From positions 957,658 to 1,021,657 of the forward strand of contig NZ_JAHNZZ010000001.1 in NCBI RefSeq assembly GCF_019039215.1: a DNA stretch of 64,000 bases. The letters run 5' to 3'. The notes below the pieces were generated by a model. That model did not search any database. It was not told the DNA's origin and saw only the letters and a list, made by a program, of their open reading frames with translations. The position numbers were made by a program, and so were the translations under genes. This DNA comes from Bacillus sp. FJAT-29790. GTDB lineage: Bacteria; Bacillota; Bacilli; Bacillales; Cytobacillaceae. Positions 33,520-42,025 of the stretch are shown piece after piece (the stretch's first letter is position 1; every line of letters starts with the position of its first letter).

Positions 33520-34890
33520 TTATGCCTCCAGTTTTGTGGTTTCCCGTCCCGTATTCTGTTCTACCGATGCTTGCTTTGAAAACACCATCAAAACCCAATA
33601 AGAAACGCCTGAAATAACAAAAGTAAGAATTGTAGAACCGATGCTTATTGGATGAACATAAGTGAAATAATAGGCAAAGATTGCTCCTGCAAAAAAAGAA
33701 ATAAAGGCAGCGTAGTTTACGCCATTTCGATATTGATATATCCCTTTAGTATCGAATGCGATGTCATCAGCATCGTAATGCCCTTTTTTAATAATAAAGT
33801 AATCTACGAGGACAATCGCAAATACAGGTATAAATAATGTTGCGACTAATAAAACAAAGTTAAAAAAGTTATTCATTAAGGCTTCTTTTAACAAGGCGCC
33901 AGTTGTACACAAAATGCCCAAAATAAGAGTCGGCTTCCAAAATCCAAGCTTAGGGAAAACATTCATAAATGACATTGTCGCACTATAAAGAGCCATTACA
34001 TTTGTTGTTACTACTGAGAAAAACACGACAATTGAAGCAATAAAACCAAATCCGTACGATGACAATAAAATAATGATGTCATATGTGCGTTCCATATTTG
34101 ACAGAATACTAAATCCACTTACAACAGCACCAAGTCCCATTGCTATAAGTGCAGCTGTAAGGTACCCAAGGTAAGTTCCCCACATGCCGCTTTTTTCAGA
34201 TTTACAATTTCGATTATAGTCACAAACGGATGACATCCATGAAAAGGCAGTTGCAACGACAATATCAAATGCAATAATACCTGTAATGGCAGGGTTTTCA
34301 CTTGCCTTCATATTGATCAAGGAGGCGGCGTCACCTGTTGTGAATAGCTTGATAAAAACAATGGCTGAAAGAATAAGCATCACTATCGAGAACAAACTTT
34401 CAATTCTTTCAACACCACGGTGCCCATAGATGGTAATGGAAACGACTAGCACTTCTGTTATGATGACGAAGAGATTGATATTGCTATAGCCGGTCATATA
34501 ATTTACCGCGTAATTAAGACTTAAACCAGCCATATAAGCTTGGATCCAACTCCAGCCAATTAGAATGATTGTATTAACAATAGCGGGGAGAACAGCTCCC
34601 TTTTGGCCGAATGCCCCCCTTGTAATGACCATTGTTGAAAGACCTGTCCGTATACCGATATTTCCTGTTAGCGCGAGAGGAATACCTCCGATAGCGGAGC
34701 CAATAAGTATGGCTAATATGGTAGCTTTGAATGAAATATCCGGAACAAACATCATTCCTGTCATTACTGTTGTAATGACGACATTCGCTGAAAGCCATAA
34801 AGCAAAAGTCGTAAAAAAAGTCATACTCCTATTATTTCTTGCCGTTGGAGAAATATTATCATGCCCAAAATGATTTACAAGTTCACTCAA
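33520..34890 (-). CDS. NCS1-family cytosine/purine-type permease
   Basis: A 456-residue membrane protein with 12 hydrophobic segments. The N-terminal NISPTARNNRSMTFFTTFAL and the TM1 region LWLSANVVITTVMTGMMFVP match the CodB branch of the nucleobase:cation symporter-1 family. The later WMSSVCDYNRNCKSEKSGMW is the NCS1 loop with the conserved DYxR. Translation starts at TTG with AAGGAGTGG before it. A possible 12-codon leader ORF lies upstream (34930-34968). The likely ligand is a pyrimidine, purine or related ring compound processed by the downstream nitrilase. Confidence 0.88.
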   Translation of the reverse strand: MSELVNHFGHDNISPTARNNRSMTFFTTFALWLSANVVITTVMTGMMFVPDISFKATILAILIGSAIGGIPLALTGNIGIRTGLSTMVITRGAFGQKGAVLPAIVNTIILIGWSWIQAYMAGLSLNYAVNYMTGYSNINLFVIITEVLVVSITIYGHRGVERIESLFSIVMLILSAIVFIKLFTTGDAASLINMKASENPAITGIIAFDIVVATAFSWMSSVCDYNRNCKSEKSGMWGTYLGYLTAALIAMGLGAVVSGFSILSNMERTYDIIILLSSYGFGFIASIVVFFSVVTTNVMALYSATMSFMNVFPKLGFWKPTLILGILCTTGALLKEALMNNFFNFVLLVATLFIPVFAIVLVDYFIIKKGHYDADDIAFDTKGIYQYRNGVNYAAFISFFAGAIFAYYFTYVHPISIGSTILTFVISGVSYWVLMVFSKQASVEQNTGRETTKLEA

Positions 34891-34929
34891 TGAACACCAC
34901 TCCTTAATTTTAATAATATTCAGTCTATT

Positions 34930-34968
34930 TTACTGATAGCAAGGTAACGAATCTTTTGGTTGATACAT
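34930..34968 (-). CDS. candidate 12-residue leader peptide
   Basis: On the minus strand an AGGAGG site is followed 6 bases later by ATG and the peptide MYQPKDSLPCYQ, then TAA 39 bases before the permease TTG. The ribosome site is stronger than many full genes have. This layout could support translation-dependent attenuation or coupling. It may be chance; no terminator/antiterminator pair is obvious. Confidence 0.4.
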   Translation of the reverse strand: MYQPKDSLPCYQ

Positions 34969-35203
34969 AATGAACCTCCTAATTTTTTTTACAATATTTA
35001 TATTAAAAGCAAGATTTGTGCCACCTTATAAATAAAGAATATTCAAACAAATTAAGGCTTAGTTAATTCATAAATGAATTAAACAGACTAGGATTGATTT
35101 ATATTTGAATTGTGATTCATTATTGCATTAATTCAATGCTTTTTATAAAATAAGCTGTACGCCCATTATTTGAATAAAGTCTAGTTCAACATATTTCGTA
35201 ATG

Positions 35204-35231
35204 AAAAAGAGCTGCATAGACGCAGCTCTTT
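35204..35231 (-). terminator. terminator of the ECF S-component gene
   Basis: On the minus strand AAAGAGCTGC pairs with GCAGCTCTTT, followed by TT; the U-run is short but the stem is perfect. Confidence 0.75.
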
Positions 35232-35287
35232 ACTGTATATTCTATGTATTTCCTTTTGGAGTATCGCTTTATCCGGAACTATCCCTG

Positions 35288-35824
35288 CTACAATTGATTG
35301 AATTGCCCAGTTCTTTTTAAGCGTCCCACTATTGGCACTACAATTATCCCTGCAATTACTACCTGCATAACGTTTCCAGGGATAGAGCCGAATGGAAGTA
35401 TCCAGTTACTGTAAATAATCACTTCGGCAAAATAGTAGCCCACGATTTTTATTATTAATGCAACAATAACTGCCAGTGTGTTTACAACTACCCTTTTGCC
35501 GGGTACCTTTTCGGATATGAGGCCGGCTAAAAAGCCCATTGTACCTACGATAATGAATGTAAACGGTGCCCAGGCAGCCCAACCAGAGAGAAGATCGAAG
35601 AAGCCCATTCCGAAGGCTCCTGCTACGGCCCCGGTCTTTTTGCCGTAAACCAAGGCTGCAATAAATAGAGGCACGTTCCCCAGATGGATTAGGCCTCCAT
35701 TGCCCATTATTGGGAGCTTTATGTTGATGAACATTGTAGCTACAAGGGTAAGTGCAATGAAAAGTGCATTGATTACTAATGTTTTTGTTTTCGTTGATTC
35801 TGTCTGTAAGACTGTTGAATTCAT
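35288..35824 (-). CDS. ECF transporter S component
   Basis: A 178-residue protein with five to six membrane segments. The opening TKTLVINALFIALTLVATMF and the LPIMGNGGLIHLGNVPLFIA segment, followed by YGKKTGAVAGAFGMGFFDLL, match substrate-binding (S) subunits of energy-coupling factor vitamin importers (HmpT/ThiW/PdxU2-like branch). It needs a shared EcfAA'T module encoded elsewhere. No vitamin riboswitch consensus was seen upstream, so the ligand is open; a pyrimidine or B6/B1 precursor is plausible from the neighbouring NCS1 permease. Ribosome site GAAAGAGGC. Confidence 0.83.
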   Translation of the reverse strand: MNSTVLQTESTKTKTLVINALFIALTLVATMFINIKLPIMGNGGLIHLGNVPLFIAALVYGKKTGAVAGAFGMGFFDLLSGWAAWAPFTFIIVGTMGFLAGLISEKVPGKRVVVNTLAVIVALIIKIVGYYFAEVIIYSNWILPFGSIPGNVMQVVIAGIIVVPIVGRLKRTGQFNQL

Positions 35825-36080
35825 AGGATTGCCTCTTTCATTTTTTATATATTATCATACTGCTAATTGGATATTTAATAAATAGATATCTTACTATTTA
35901 ATAAAAGAGAAGTATGGAAATATAGCATGTGACGGAGGTGTAGGTCTATAGTCTTGCTTGGAATATGGAATCTGTCCGAACTAATTCCATCACTTTCCCT
36001 ATTAATTATCTAAATTTTACAAAAATAGAAGGATATTAGGAATATCTATAGAATAGTAAGATATATTTAGGGAGGGATAT

Positions 36081-37808
36081 ATGATGAATCAAAATATTGA
36101 TGTATTGGATGAGAAGAAAATAGCGAGTTACCCACAACAACCGCATGGTGGGAAATTAGTTAATCGTGTTCTTGCGGGTAAAGAACGTGATGAAGCGATG
36201 GAAAGGGCGAAGCAGTTACCTATGATTATGGTTGATTTGGAGGCGGTCATTACACTTGAAATGATAGCAACAGGGGTATTATCTCCTAATGAAGGTTTTA
36301 TGGTTGAGGAGGATTACAAGTCTGTTCTTTTGGATGGCCGATTAAAAAATGGATTGGTTTGGCCAGTGCCGCTCAGTTTTGCACCAATTGGCGACATGAA
36401 TAAACAGATTATTCAGTCATTGTCAATTGGGGATGAAGTAGCCCTTGTGGATGGAACGAGAGAGCCAGTCGCCATTCTTAAATTGGATGATATCTTTCAT
36501 TACGATCGGGACTTCCGTGCAACGCAACTTTTCGGTACGAATGACCGCAACCATCCTGGTGTAGATTCCATTTATCGACGGATGGGTGATACTGCATTAG
36601 GTGGCCCAATCCAATTGCTTCGCCGGGTACATTGGGGGCCATTTGAAAAAATAAGAATGGAGCCAAAAGAAACGTGGAAACTATTTTACGAGGAGAAGAA
36701 GTTTAAATCAGTTGGAGGATTTATCACTGGAGCAAACCCTTTACACCGTGGACATGAGTATATACATAGAAATGCATTAGAAGAGTTGGATGGTTTGTTT
36801 GTTCAGCCACTAGTAGAACTTGCAAAACGTGAATATACTCGTCATGAGTTTCGTATGTTGTCCTACCGTAGTGTTTTGGATACATATTACCCGAAAGAAA
36901 GAACAATTCTTGCACCATTAAGGGTTACATATATCTTCGCTGGCCCTCGTGAAGCGGTACTTCATGCCTTAATTATGAAAAACTATGGTTGTACTCATGC
37001 GCTAATTGGACGAGATCATGCGGGTGTTGGTGACTATTATGATAAATATGCTAGTCATACCATTTTTGATGAGTTTACAGCAGATGAACTAGGAATTGAT
37101 ATCCGACTTTTCCATGAAGTATTTTATTGTACTCGATGTGATAGTCTTGCAAGCGACCAAACGTGTCCTCATGATGTGAAGTATCGAATTAATATTTCTG
37201 GTACAGGTATTAGGGAATTATTGCGTTACGGTGTATTGCCTCCGAAGGAAATTGTTAGACCAGAATCAGCCCGGATTGCGATGCAAGGGGTTCAGCCAAA
37301 GGGTGTAGACGAGAATAACCAAGCCATAGCTCCAGTTGGCAAAACGATTAAAAGTATCTTCCCATATTATTTAAATAGATCTAGAATAGGCGGACCAAAG
37401 CGAAAAACGCCTCTTGAGTTAGAACAACTAACAATCGAAGATCTGGAAGCAGCTATTATGGATGTTCGATCGAATGCTGATCAGATTTATGATGGAATAT
37501 TTAAAGAGTTTAGTTTTGTTTCTGACACACTTCGTTCCGCCCAGCCTGATTGGGTAGCTGCTGCTCGTGAATCTATCTATAAACAACAAGAAATGGTTGT
37601 TGAGTATTTAGAAGAAAAAGTGGATAAAGCACCAGACGAAGCATCAGATGAATTTATGTATCAAGATAAGGGTGAAGCAGAGCGCGAATTAGAAGTTGCA
37701 CGGAAAATATTCGACGATATTCCGTCTTCACTCCGTGCTGAGGAGCTGCAATACCGAATTTGGAACCCACTACCATATAAACGCTATCGAGGAAGTGACG
37801 AAGAGTAG
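36081..37808 (+). CDS. atypical sulfate adenylyltransferase-like protein with long C-terminal extension
   Basis: A 575-residue protein. Residues ~20-390 align by eye with ATP sulfurylase: PUA-like N-domain, catalytic domain with HRGHEYIHR, AGPREAVLHALI, IGRDHAGVGDYY, the zinc site CTRCDSLASDQTCPHD and ISGTGIRELLRYG. But the sulfate-site motif Q-T-R-N-P is replaced by TGANP, so the active-site Arg is missing. A ~185-residue helical, acidic C-terminus (from ~395) has no APS-kinase P-loop and is not a family I know. B. subtilis Sat is about 382 residues. No cysH or cysC lies beside it. It may be a divergent nucleotidyltransferase. Terminator at 37932. A second ATG at 36084 is equally possible. 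Confidence 0.75.
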   Translation: MMNQNIDVLDEKKIASYPQQPHGGKLVNRVLAGKERDEAMERAKQLPMIMVDLEAVITLEMIATGVLSPNEGFMVEEDYKSVLLDGRLKNGLVWPVPLSFAPIGDMNKQIIQSLSIGDEVALVDGTREPVAILKLDDIFHYDRDFRATQLFGTNDRNHPGVDSIYRRMGDTALGGPIQLLRRVHWGPFEKIRMEPKETWKLFYEEKKFKSVGGFITGANPLHRGHEYIHRNALEELDGLFVQPLVELAKREYTRHEFRMLSYRSVLDTYYPKERTILAPLRVTYIFAGPREAVLHALIMKNYGCTHALIGRDHAGVGDYYDKYASHTIFDEFTADELGIDIRLFHEVFYCTRCDSLASDQTCPHDVKYRINISGTGIRELLRYGVLPPKEIVRPESARIAMQGVQPKGVDENNQAIAPVGKTIKSIFPYYLNRSRIGGPKRKTPLELEQLTIEDLEAAIMDVRSNADQIYDGIFKEFSFVSDTLRSAQPDWVAAARESIYKQQEMVVEYLEEKVDKAPDEASDEFMYQDKGEAERELEVARKIFDDIPSSLRAEELQYRIWNPLPYKRYRGSDEE

Positions 37809-38222
37809 TATAAAAAAGGCTAGGATAAGGACTTGCCAAATTTTTTGCGAGAAGCTTTTTCATGGTTTGTGCCGTTTGGGTGTTTGACATAGGACACGTT
37901 TCACGGGAATCTATAAAAATGATCTCATTTTAACCGCTCATAAATGTTGTTTGTTCAACGTTTCTGAGTGGTTTTTTTGTTAGAGCAGAGTACTTTCTCT
38001 ACGTCCAATCAACTTCATAAAAAACATTTTTTAAAATAACAATCTTTTAGAACCTTAAATAAAGACTATTTTTCTAGATTTTCTGTAAAAAAGGAAATTT
38101 AACCAATAAATCGGACATATATATGATGTGATATTTAAAATATTTAAATTAATTTTCATATTTGGAAAGTAGGGATGTAAAATTATAACTTTATCAATGA
38201 AATAATTCTGAGGTGAAAAAAA
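37809..38222. other. intergenic region between sat-like gene and dipeptidase gene
   Basis: Contains the terminator at 37932-37979. The remainder is very AT-rich with no gene and should hold the dipeptidase promoter. The ribosome site is TGAGGTGA before a TTG start. Confidence 0.5.
37932..37979 (+). terminator. terminator of the sat-like gene
   Basis: ACCGCTCA pairs with TGAGTGGT, with a further TAAATGTTG/CAACGTTT inner pairing, then seven T. Confidence 0.88.
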
Positions 38223-38843
38223 TTGTTAGTTCCAGTTTCAAAGGCAACTGAGAAAATACATATCTATCCTTATTATTATCTTCAGGGTTTTCCAGTTACC
38301 AAAAATGAGTGTTATTTAAGAGAAACGGTATTGGATAAGTTGATTGAAGCGACTAAACTTTTACCGGAAGGGCTCTCTTTTGTCATTATTGATGGTTGGC
38401 GTTCATATGAGACACAGCTTGCGATTTATGAGCAAACGAAGTGTGACCTGGAGAAACAAGGCTTCCATGGATTGAAATTAAAACAGGAATTATCAAAATA
38501 TGTTGCTACACCTACAAAAGATATAACACAACCATCCCCGCATTTAACCGGTGGAGCCGTCGATCTAACAATTGCAGATCAAAACGGCTGGATTCCGATG
38601 GGAAGTGAATTTGACGAATTTAATGAAAGGTCCCAACTGGATTGGTTTGAAAAAAAGGCTGATTTGTCATTTGAAGAGACGGAATTTTTAAATAATAGGA
38701 GAATGTTAAAAAAGATCATGTTGGAAGTTGGCTTCATTTCAAACGCTGACGAGTGGTGGCATTATGAATTTGGGACAAAAACATGGGCACAGAGCAGGGG
38801 AGAAAATAATTATTTCAACGGTATTCTTAAATTAGGGCTATAA
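38223..38843 (+). CDS. ddpX: D-alanyl-D-alanine dipeptidase (VanX/DdpX family)
   Basis: A 206-residue zinc peptidase of the M15D family. The metal site is SPHLTGGAVDLTI (H and D of SxHxxGxAxD) and EWWHYEFGTKTW (catalytic E and ligand H of ExWxH). DGWRSYETQLAIYEQ provides the substrate-binding Arg. No signal peptide, so it acts in the cytosol. It precedes a complete peptide ABC importer, as ddpX precedes ddpABCDF in E. coli. The inference is recovery of D-Ala-D-Ala from wall turnover as carbon/nitrogen source, not vancomycin resistance, since vanH and vanA are absent. Confidence 0.87.
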   Translation: MLVPVSKATEKIHIYPYYYLQGFPVTKNECYLRETVLDKLIEATKLLPEGLSFVIIDGWRSYETQLAIYEQTKCDLEKQGFHGLKLKQELSKYVATPTKDITQPSPHLTGGAVDLTIADQNGWIPMGSEFDEFNERSQLDWFEKKADLSFEETEFLNNRRMLKKIMLEVGFISNADEWWHYEFGTKTWAQSRGENNYFNGILKLGL

Positions 38844-39219
38844 GTGATTATTGTATATGCCGTAAGTGTGCATGTGAACGGGTTTTTTCGGGACGATTAA
38901 CTAAGTGAACGTGTTTGCATAAGGCGGAATTAATATCCACAATTTTATTTAAAAAGGCTATTTACGTAAAGTTTGTTGCTTTAATAATGTGATTTTTATT
39001 TAATAATCTGAGTTGATTGGAGCGGAGGGCACTTGACTCCAGCGGGAGATAGAGGGAACGGGAGACCCCACAGGCGGTAACGCCGAGGAGGCTCCCGTCC
39101 CTCCCCGCGGAAAGCAAGTGCCCGCAGCGGAAATCAACGGGCAAACTTTATAGGCTAAAACAACAATATATGCGAAAACAGCCTTTAAAAAAGACTAAAT
39201 TAAAAAGTGAGGGATAAGA
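38844..39219. other. intergenic region holding a GC-rich structured element
   Basis: Contains the palindromic repeat element at 39012-39138 and the ribosome site GTGAGGG of the next gene. No ORF is credible; the minus-strand frame across the element is an artefact of its GC content. Confidence 0.6.
39012..39138. repeat. GC-rich palindromic intergenic element of Bacillaceae type
   Basis: The outer arms GTTGATTGGAGCGG and CCGCAGCGGAAATCAAC, and inner arms CACTTG/CAAGTG, GGGAACGGGAG/CTCCCGTCCC and GGCGGTAACGCC, fold into a long multi-arm structure. It is far more GC-rich than the surroundings. Near-identical elements are, as I recall, scattered in many copies in Bacillaceae genomes between genes. 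Origin and role are not established. Confidence 0.8.
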
Positions 39220-40812
39220 ATGAAGAAAAAGTTAATGTTCCTTATATTTAGTGTACTTTTAGTTTTGGCAGGTTGTGTCCAAAACTCAAATGCACCCTCC
39301 ACAGCAGAAAAAGAAGGTTCGGAATCAATTAAAGAAAGCAGCACAGAAAAACAAGTTTTAACGGTTGCCATGACTGCTGACCAAGGTACATTGGACCCTG
39401 CAGTTACAATGGACAATTCAGCCTGGAAAATTACGTATCCAACCTATGAGAGATTAGTAGAGTATGACGGTGGGTCAACAGAAGTAAAACCAGGTTTAGC
39501 AAAGGAATGGAATGTAAGTGAAGACGGACTAACGTGGACATTCACATTAAATGAAGGTCATAAATTTTCCGATGGAAAAGAGGTTAATGCAGAAGCAGTA
39601 AAAGCAAGCTTTGAACGGACATTAAAAATTGGAAATGGTCCTGCCGAAGTTTATGGTGTCATTTCAGAGATCAAGGTAGAGTCCCCTTATGTTGTAACCT
39701 TTGTGTTAAAAGAAAATTTTCCACCTTTTTTATCAACATTAGCAGCAAACTATGGAGGAATTGTTAATCCTAAAGTAACAGAACATGAAAAAGATGGAGA
39801 TTTAGGCCAAAATTATTTAGCAACCCATACAATGGGAAGTGGCTCCTATGAATTAACTGAGTGGAAACAAGGGGAGTATATTAAACTTTCAGTTAATAAA
39901 GAGGCGAAGGTTCAACCTAGTATTGAGGAAGTGTATTTTAGAATTGTAGCAGATGGCGCAACACAGCGTTTGCAATTGGAAAAAGGAGAGATTGACATCG
40001 CTGAGGGAATTCCAACTGAACAAATTGAATCTGTACGTTCAATGGATCATGTTGAGTTATTACAAAACCCAAGCTTGCTCGTAGACTATGTATATGTAAA
40101 TTCTACTAAAGGAAATGAAGCATTGAAAGATCCTAGAGTAAGACGGGCATTGAGCTACGGAATTGATTACGAATCGATGATTGACGTTGTTCACCAAGGG
40201 TTTGCCACTCCTATGAGAGGACCAGTTCCAGATGGTTTATGGGGGCATAATCCGAATGCCTTCCAATACAAACTAGATAACGAAAAAGCAAAGCAATTAT
40301 TGGCAGAAGCGGGAGCAGCAGATTTAACATTGACTTTATTGTATTCAGATAATAAAACATGGTGGGAAACTGAAGCTTTAACGATTCAGGCAAACTTAAA
40401 AGAAATAGGTATAATCGTTGAATTAAACAAGGTTGCTTATGCTACTTCTCGGGAGATGATGGATAAGGGTGAATTTGATTTAGCACTTGGCGTGTGGAGC
40501 CCTGACTTTGGGGATCCATATATGTTTATGAATTATTGGTATGACTCTGTAAACTTCGGTCTAGCTGGAAACCGTGCTTTTTATAAAAATGAAGAGGTTG
40601 ATCAATTATTAAAGCAAGCAGCAACATCTAATGACCAAAAAGAAAGAGAATCGCTTTATTTTGAAATCCAAGATATTGTGATTGAGGAAGCACCGTACAT
40701 TTTGCTGTTTCAAAAGGATTTTGTCCTGCCGGTAAGCAAATCGGTACAAGGCTTTGTATACAATCCAATGCTAGAAGGGATATATAATTTGGCAGAAATG
40801 AGTAAGCAATAA
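39220..40812 (+). CDS. ABC transporter substrate-binding lipoprotein (peptide family 5)
   Basis: A 530-residue extracellular lipoprotein. A signal peptide with lipobox LVLAGC (Cys 19) anchors it. The mature part follows the SBP_bac_5 pattern: LDPAVTMDNSAWKITYPTYE, KPGLAKEWNVSEDGLTWTFT, RRALSYGIDY and VLPVSKSVQGFVYNP-like ends. It binds peptides or similar ligands for the downstream permease/ATPase genes. A long hairpin at 40905 separates it from the permease, likely allowing higher expression of the binding protein. The context with a VanX-type dipeptidase suggests D-Ala-D-Ala or murein peptides. Confidence 0.92.
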   Translation: MKKKLMFLIFSVLLVLAGCVQNSNAPSTAEKEGSESIKESSTEKQVLTVAMTADQGTLDPAVTMDNSAWKITYPTYERLVEYDGGSTEVKPGLAKEWNVSEDGLTWTFTLNEGHKFSDGKEVNAEAVKASFERTLKIGNGPAEVYGVISEIKVESPYVVTFVLKENFPPFLSTLAANYGGIVNPKVTEHEKDGDLGQNYLATHTMGSGSYELTEWKQGEYIKLSVNKEAKVQPSIEEVYFRIVADGATQRLQLEKGEIDIAEGIPTEQIESVRSMDHVELLQNPSLLVDYVYVNSTKGNEALKDPRVRRALSYGIDYESMIDVVHQGFATPMRGPVPDGLWGHNPNAFQYKLDNEKAKQLLAEAGAADLTLTLLYSDNKTWWETEALTIQANLKEIGIIVELNKVAYATSREMMDKGEFDLALGVWSPDFGDPYMFMNYWYDSVNFGLAGNRAFYKNEEVDQLLKQAATSNDQKERESLYFEIQDIVIEEAPYILLFQKDFVLPVSKSVQGFVYNPMLEGIYNLAEMSKQ

Positions 40813-40904
40813 TTGAAAAAACATTCTCGTAAAAGCTAACGCTTTTTCTCGTGTGATGACTATTACAGATGACTTACTTGTCCTGACCGTCATTGAGCCT
40901 GTAT

Positions 40905-40972
40905 GGGCAGTTGATCTCCCCACTTCCTCTTTATTGTTTCATTCGTACTTCAAAGTGGGAATCATACTGCCC
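40905..40972 (+). promoter_or_regulatory. long inverted repeat between SBP and permease genes
   Basis: GGGCAGTTGATCTCCCCACT pairs with AGTGGGAATCATACTGCCC across a ~30-base loop, with small mismatches. No strong U-run follows. It may stabilise the upstream SBP mRNA or reduce read-through, setting the usual excess of binding protein over permease. Confidence 0.6.
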
Positions 40973-41002
40973 GTTATTTTGCAATAAGACCGGGGGATTG
41001 CC

Positions 41003-42007
41003 ATGGCAAAGATGATTTTTAAAAGGTTATTGTTACTTGTTTTTGTTGTATTTGGTGTAACATTTATAACCTTTATACTTTCAAATATTATTCCTGGAGA
41101 TCCGGCTAGTATGATGGCTGGGCAGCGGGCTAATGAAGAAACTTTAGAGCAAGTAAGAAAGCAATTAGGCTTGGATCAGCCCATTCTGACTCAATATACG
41201 AAATACATGCAAGGATTGCTAAGCGGGGATCTGGGTACATCGATACGTACGCAAAAGCCAGTATTGGATGATTTACTAGTATTTTTCCCAGCTACATTGG
41301 AATTAGCAATATTGGCCTTTATCACTGCAATCTTAATTGGGATTCCTTTAGGGATTTTAGCTGCGGTTAAGAGGAATACCTTCTGGGATCATTCAAGCAG
41401 AATTTTTACTATCAGTGGCATTTCAACACCCGTTTTCTGGAGCGGTTTAGTTGTAATCTTCGTCTTCTATGGATTATTAGGCTGGTTTCCAGCAAACGGC
41501 AGAATTGATATGAATATTAATCCGCCTACACATGTTACAGGTTTTTATCTGTTAGATAGTTTATTAAGTGGGGATTGGGTTGCGTTTCAAAGCAGCCTTC
41601 GCCATATTATTCTTCCAGCACTTGTCCTGTCTTTTGCCCAATTGGCTATTATTACACGTCAGGTTAGGGCAAGTATGTTAGAGGTAATAGAAAAGGAATA
41701 TTTCCGCACAGCCATTGCAAATGGAATTAATGGGCCTTATCTCTTTATTAAGTATGGTTTACGAAACGCCTTAATCCCAACAATCACAATAATCGGAGTC
41801 TCGTTTGGTGCATTACTTGGAGGGGCGGTCGTTACGGAAACTATATTTGGCTGGCCTGGAATGGGGAGATATGTGGTTCAATCCATTTCTTATTTAGACT
41901 TTCCGGCAATGATGGGATTTACTGTATTTATCTCGATTGGTTATGTGCTTATAAACCTAATTGTTGATATTTCTTATTATTTTCTGAACCCTCAAATAAA
42001 AGAATGA
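41003..42007 (+). CDS. dppB: peptide ABC transporter permease (DppB/OppB type)
   Basis: A 334-residue membrane protein with six hydrophobic segments. The N-terminal IKRLL-type start, IPGDPASMMAG loop (TFILSNIIPGDPAS) and the EAA loop EYFRTAIANGINGPYLFIKY, followed by GGAVVTETIFGWPGMGRYVV, are typical for DppB. It forms the transmembrane channel with the next gene product. Ribosome site CGGGGGAT; 19 bases to the next start. Confidence 0.92.
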   Translation: MAKMIFKRLLLLVFVVFGVTFITFILSNIIPGDPASMMAGQRANEETLEQVRKQLGLDQPILTQYTKYMQGLLSGDLGTSIRTQKPVLDDLLVFFPATLELAILAFITAILIGIPLGILAAVKRNTFWDHSSRIFTISGISTPVFWSGLVVIFVFYGLLGWFPANGRIDMNINPPTHVTGFYLLDSLLSGDWVAFQSSLRHIILPALVLSFAQLAIITRQVRASMLEVIEKEYFRTAIANGINGPYLFIKYGLRNALIPTITIIGVSFGALLGGAVVTETIFGWPGMGRYVVQSISYLDFPAMMGFTVFISIGYVLINLIVDISYYFLNPQIKE

Positions 42008-42025
42008 TAGAAAGGAGGAAGTGAG

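Larger units (their letters stand above)
34891..35287. other. leader region of the NCS1 permease operon
   Basis: On the minus strand it contains, in order, the terminator of the ECF gene (35204-35231), AT-rich presumed promoter sequence, and the candidate leader peptide (34930-34968). I did not recognise a TPP, purine, PreQ1 or FMN riboswitch consensus. Confidence 0.45.

Noticed and set aside
35825-36080. Riboswitch upstream of the ECF or sat-like genes
   Set aside because: No match by eye to S-box, TPP, PreQ1 or FMN core motifs; only ordinary short hairpins.
38223-38843. Vancomycin-resistance gene
   Set aside because: No vanH, vanA ligase or vanRS nearby; the importer next door indicates a dipeptide-use role.
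38962-39144. 60-residue minus-strand ORF over the GC-rich element
   Set aside because: Artefact of the repeat's GC content; no ribosome site and the sequence is the known type of structured repeat.
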